DNA from: Leptospira sp.
GTDB lineage: Bacteria > Spirochaetota > Leptospiria > Leptospirales > Leptospiraceae
Length of the DNA stretch: 53,662 nucleotides
Direction: 5' to 3'
NCBI GenBank assembly: GCA_016742255.1
Contig: JACVCB010000027.1
Coordinates: forward strand, 1 to 53,662
Under the pieces are notes generated by a model. The model searched no databases. It saw nothing but the letters and a program-made list of their open reading frames with translations, and had not been told where the DNA came from. This document shows, piece by piece, positions 52,231-53,662 of the stretch; position 1 is the stretch's first letter, and every line of letters begins with the position of its first letter. The position numbers and the translations under genes are program-made.

Positions 52231-53662
52231 TTGGAATGGGATCAGTTTGTATTCTACCAAGGTCATAAACTTTGGAAAAAACTTAAAACAAAACTTACAC
52301 CTCCATCTCCATACTATCCATATCGTATGGAGTCGGAAGAAACGAGAATTGTTCGTTACCTTCAAACTTTGCGAAAAGAAACCACCTCCATTGTGTATGG
52401 TGGTGAGGCCATCTCCCTTGGAGAAAATTTCCTTAAATTTCCAGAAACAATCTATTGGTATTTAACAGAAAGGGAAACTAAAATACAAATACGGATACTA
52501 CTTGCCTATTTGTCGTATTTAAAAGAAGAACATACCAACAAAACCAGTTTGGGTAAGGAAACTTTCTATCAATTGTTTCGTTCTTTTCTGAAACGATATC
52601 CTGGTGCATATTTAGATTGGAAAGAAATTCGAAAGGATCGATTGATGTTTAGAAATAAGGATCCAAAACAATACCAAAATATTGTTTCCTGTTTTTATCA
52701 TGCAAACACTTCACTTTCCAATTCGAAAATGAACTTTCCTGTAGGTAAAGATTTTATTTCGGATAAACAGAAACAAAAAATGGAGTCGAAAGAATCCAAA
52801 CAAAAGTTAGATCCAAGTGAAGCAGAATTACTGGAAGTAGATGAGAAAAAAATTGAAGAGTATACACTTGGTCACAATTTTGAAAAAATTGAAACTGTAG
52901 AAGAGTTTGATGGACAGTGGCGAGACATTGATGGCGAAGAAGATATGGAGGAAGAGGAGGCTCTTGAGGAACTAAACCTCAAACATATCATACGTACCGA
53001 AGATCCGGTTCATACCACAAGGACAAGTGAATCTGGTGCAGGGACCTTACTGGAAATATTGGAAGATACTAGCAATGAAAAACCATTTTTATATCCAGAA
53101 TGGGATTATAAATTAAAGCAATATAAACCTAATTATTGTTCTGTGGTTGAGGAATTTCCAAAAACATTGGATTCTTCTTATGCAATTGGAGTATTGGAAA
53201 AACAACACCGCACCCTATTATTATTAAAGAAAAAAATGACTGCTTTACTCAACCAAACTCGAATTAAAAAACGATTGGTTGCGGGTGCTGACATAGACTT
53301 AGATGCACTTGTTGATCGATATGCAGATTTAAAAGCTAAGAAGAGCCCATCGGAAGCAATCTATATGAATCCTATTCGAGATGTATCCGATATAGGATTA
53401 TACTTTTTAATGGATTTAAGTTTATCTACCGATTCTTGGATTCACGATAAACGAATTTTGGATGTGGAAAGAGAAAGTTTATTACTGTTTTCTGAGTGTT
53501 TGGAAGAATTAAAAATTCCATTTGGCATTGCTGGTTTTTACTCTCGAACGAGAAATCACAATCAATTCATTCACTTAAAACAAATGAACGAATCTTGGAT
53601 GGTAGTCAGAGATCGTTTAGGCCCTTTGTCTCCCATCGGATACACTCGGGTGGGTCCATCAC
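52231..53662 (+). CDS. norD: NorD, von Willebrand factor A domain protein, 3' partial
   Basis: 477 complete codons visible from TTG 52231; the frame is open to the window edge. NorD works with NorQ in activating nitric oxide reductase in the cytoplasm. The N-terminal helical part is followed by an acidic linker (DIDGEEDMEEEEALEELN). The VWA domain begins GLYFLMDLSLSTDSW with MIDAS residues Asp395, Ser397 and Ser399. Just before it, the IYMNPIRDVSDI strand matches NorD. The distal MIDAS Thr and Asp lie beyond the edge. Full length would be around 600 residues. Confidence 0.9.
   Translation, partial: MEWDQFVFYQGHKLWKKLKTKLTPPSPYYPYRMESEETRIVRYLQTLRKETTSIVYGGEAISLGENFLKFPETIYWYLTERETKIQIRILLAYLSYLKEEHTNKTSLGKETFYQLFRSFLKRYPGAYLDWKEIRKDRLMFRNKDPKQYQNIVSCFYHANTSLSNSKMNFPVGKDFISDKQKQKMESKESKQKLDPSEAELLEVDEKKIEEYTLGHNFEKIETVEEFDGQWRDIDGEEDMEEEEALEELNLKHIIRTEDPVHTTRTSESGAGTLLEILEDTSNEKPFLYPEWDYKLKQYKPNYCSVVEEFPKTLDSSYAIGVLEKQHRTLLLLKKKMTALLNQTRIKKRLVAGADIDLDALVDRYADLKAKKSPSEAIYMNPIRDVSDIGLYFLMDLSLSTDSWIHDKRILDVERESLLLFSECLEELKIPFGIAGFYSRTRNHNQFIHLKQMNESWMVVRDRLGPLSPIGYTRVGPS

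Noticed and set aside
52247..52465. 72-codon frame at the start of norD
   Set aside because: The frame from TTG 52231 runs open for 477 codons with clear NorD and VWA features, so this one is a shadow.

Overview
The window reads as chromosomal DNA of a leptospire, most likely from the saprophytic (Leptospira biflexa-like) side of the genus. The evidence is AT-rich DNA, many lipoproteins with spirochaetal lipoboxes (NC, SC or GC at the processing site), and families typical of leptospires: DUF5329, DUF3332, a lipoprotein with a stalled FN3-type reading frame, and TPR proteins. There is also an aerobic or facultative metabolic set (PckA, GlgA, nitric oxide reductase). Species is inferred, not proven. 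No rRNA, tRNA, CRISPR array, phage or insertion sequence was seen. Coding density is high and the largest gap is about 335 bases.

Region 1 (1-9.7 kb): the 3' part of an SRAP/YedK-type DNA-protein crosslink sensor, a small DUF5329 secreted protein and a beta-propeller-like secreted protein. Next come an NmrA-type reductase divergent from an AraC regulator, and a DUF1304 membrane protein in an ATGA-overlap operon with an unusual ECF sigma factor. A Gly/Asn-rich lipoprotein and a second large lipoprotein follow. Region 2 (9.6-13.8 kb): glycogen synthase divergent from ATP-dependent PEP carboxykinase, a clear terminator, and an outer-membrane protein. Region 3 (13.8-18.3 kb): a GC-rich hairpin-dense repeat abutting a large Ig/FN3 lipoprotein gene that has an in-frame stop after its signal peptide and seems truncated at its 3' end, then DUF1993 and another outer-membrane protein. 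Region 4 (18.4-24.3 kb): a TPM-domain lipoprotein with zinc-ribbon-like CxxC pairs, two paralogous lipoproteins with a coiled-coil secreted protein, and an ethanolamine-type permease.

Region 5 (24.3-29.9 kb) is a minus-strand signalling block: PAS histidine kinase, CheY-like receiver, GltB-like FMN protein and a 7TM-DISM class III nucleotide cyclase. Region 6 (30-38 kb) holds Ssb, two lipoproteins and an MBOAT acyltransferase. A tight plus-strand run follows: PilZ, Rossmann oxidoreductase, DUF374 acyltransferase, MetK, a C-terminal-half transketolase and ClpS. Region 7 (38-47.5 kb): a polytopic membrane protein, a secreted CBM48-like protein divergent from a 1222-residue acidic-repeat/TPR membrane protein (possible FlcA-like periplasmic flagellar collar protein), a WecG/TagA glycosyltransferase, and a secreted protein coupled to an MFS transporter.

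Region 8 (47.5 kb to end) is the most coherent system: MtnC, then a nitric oxide reductase locus. NorE and a NorF/COX4-like subunit lie on the minus strand; norC-norB-norQ-norD lie on the plus strand with NorD cut by the window edge. NorC carries two haem-c motifs instead of one. A perfect TTGAT-N4-ATCAA CRP/FNR-family site lies 54 bases upstream of norC, which fits control by oxygen or NO.
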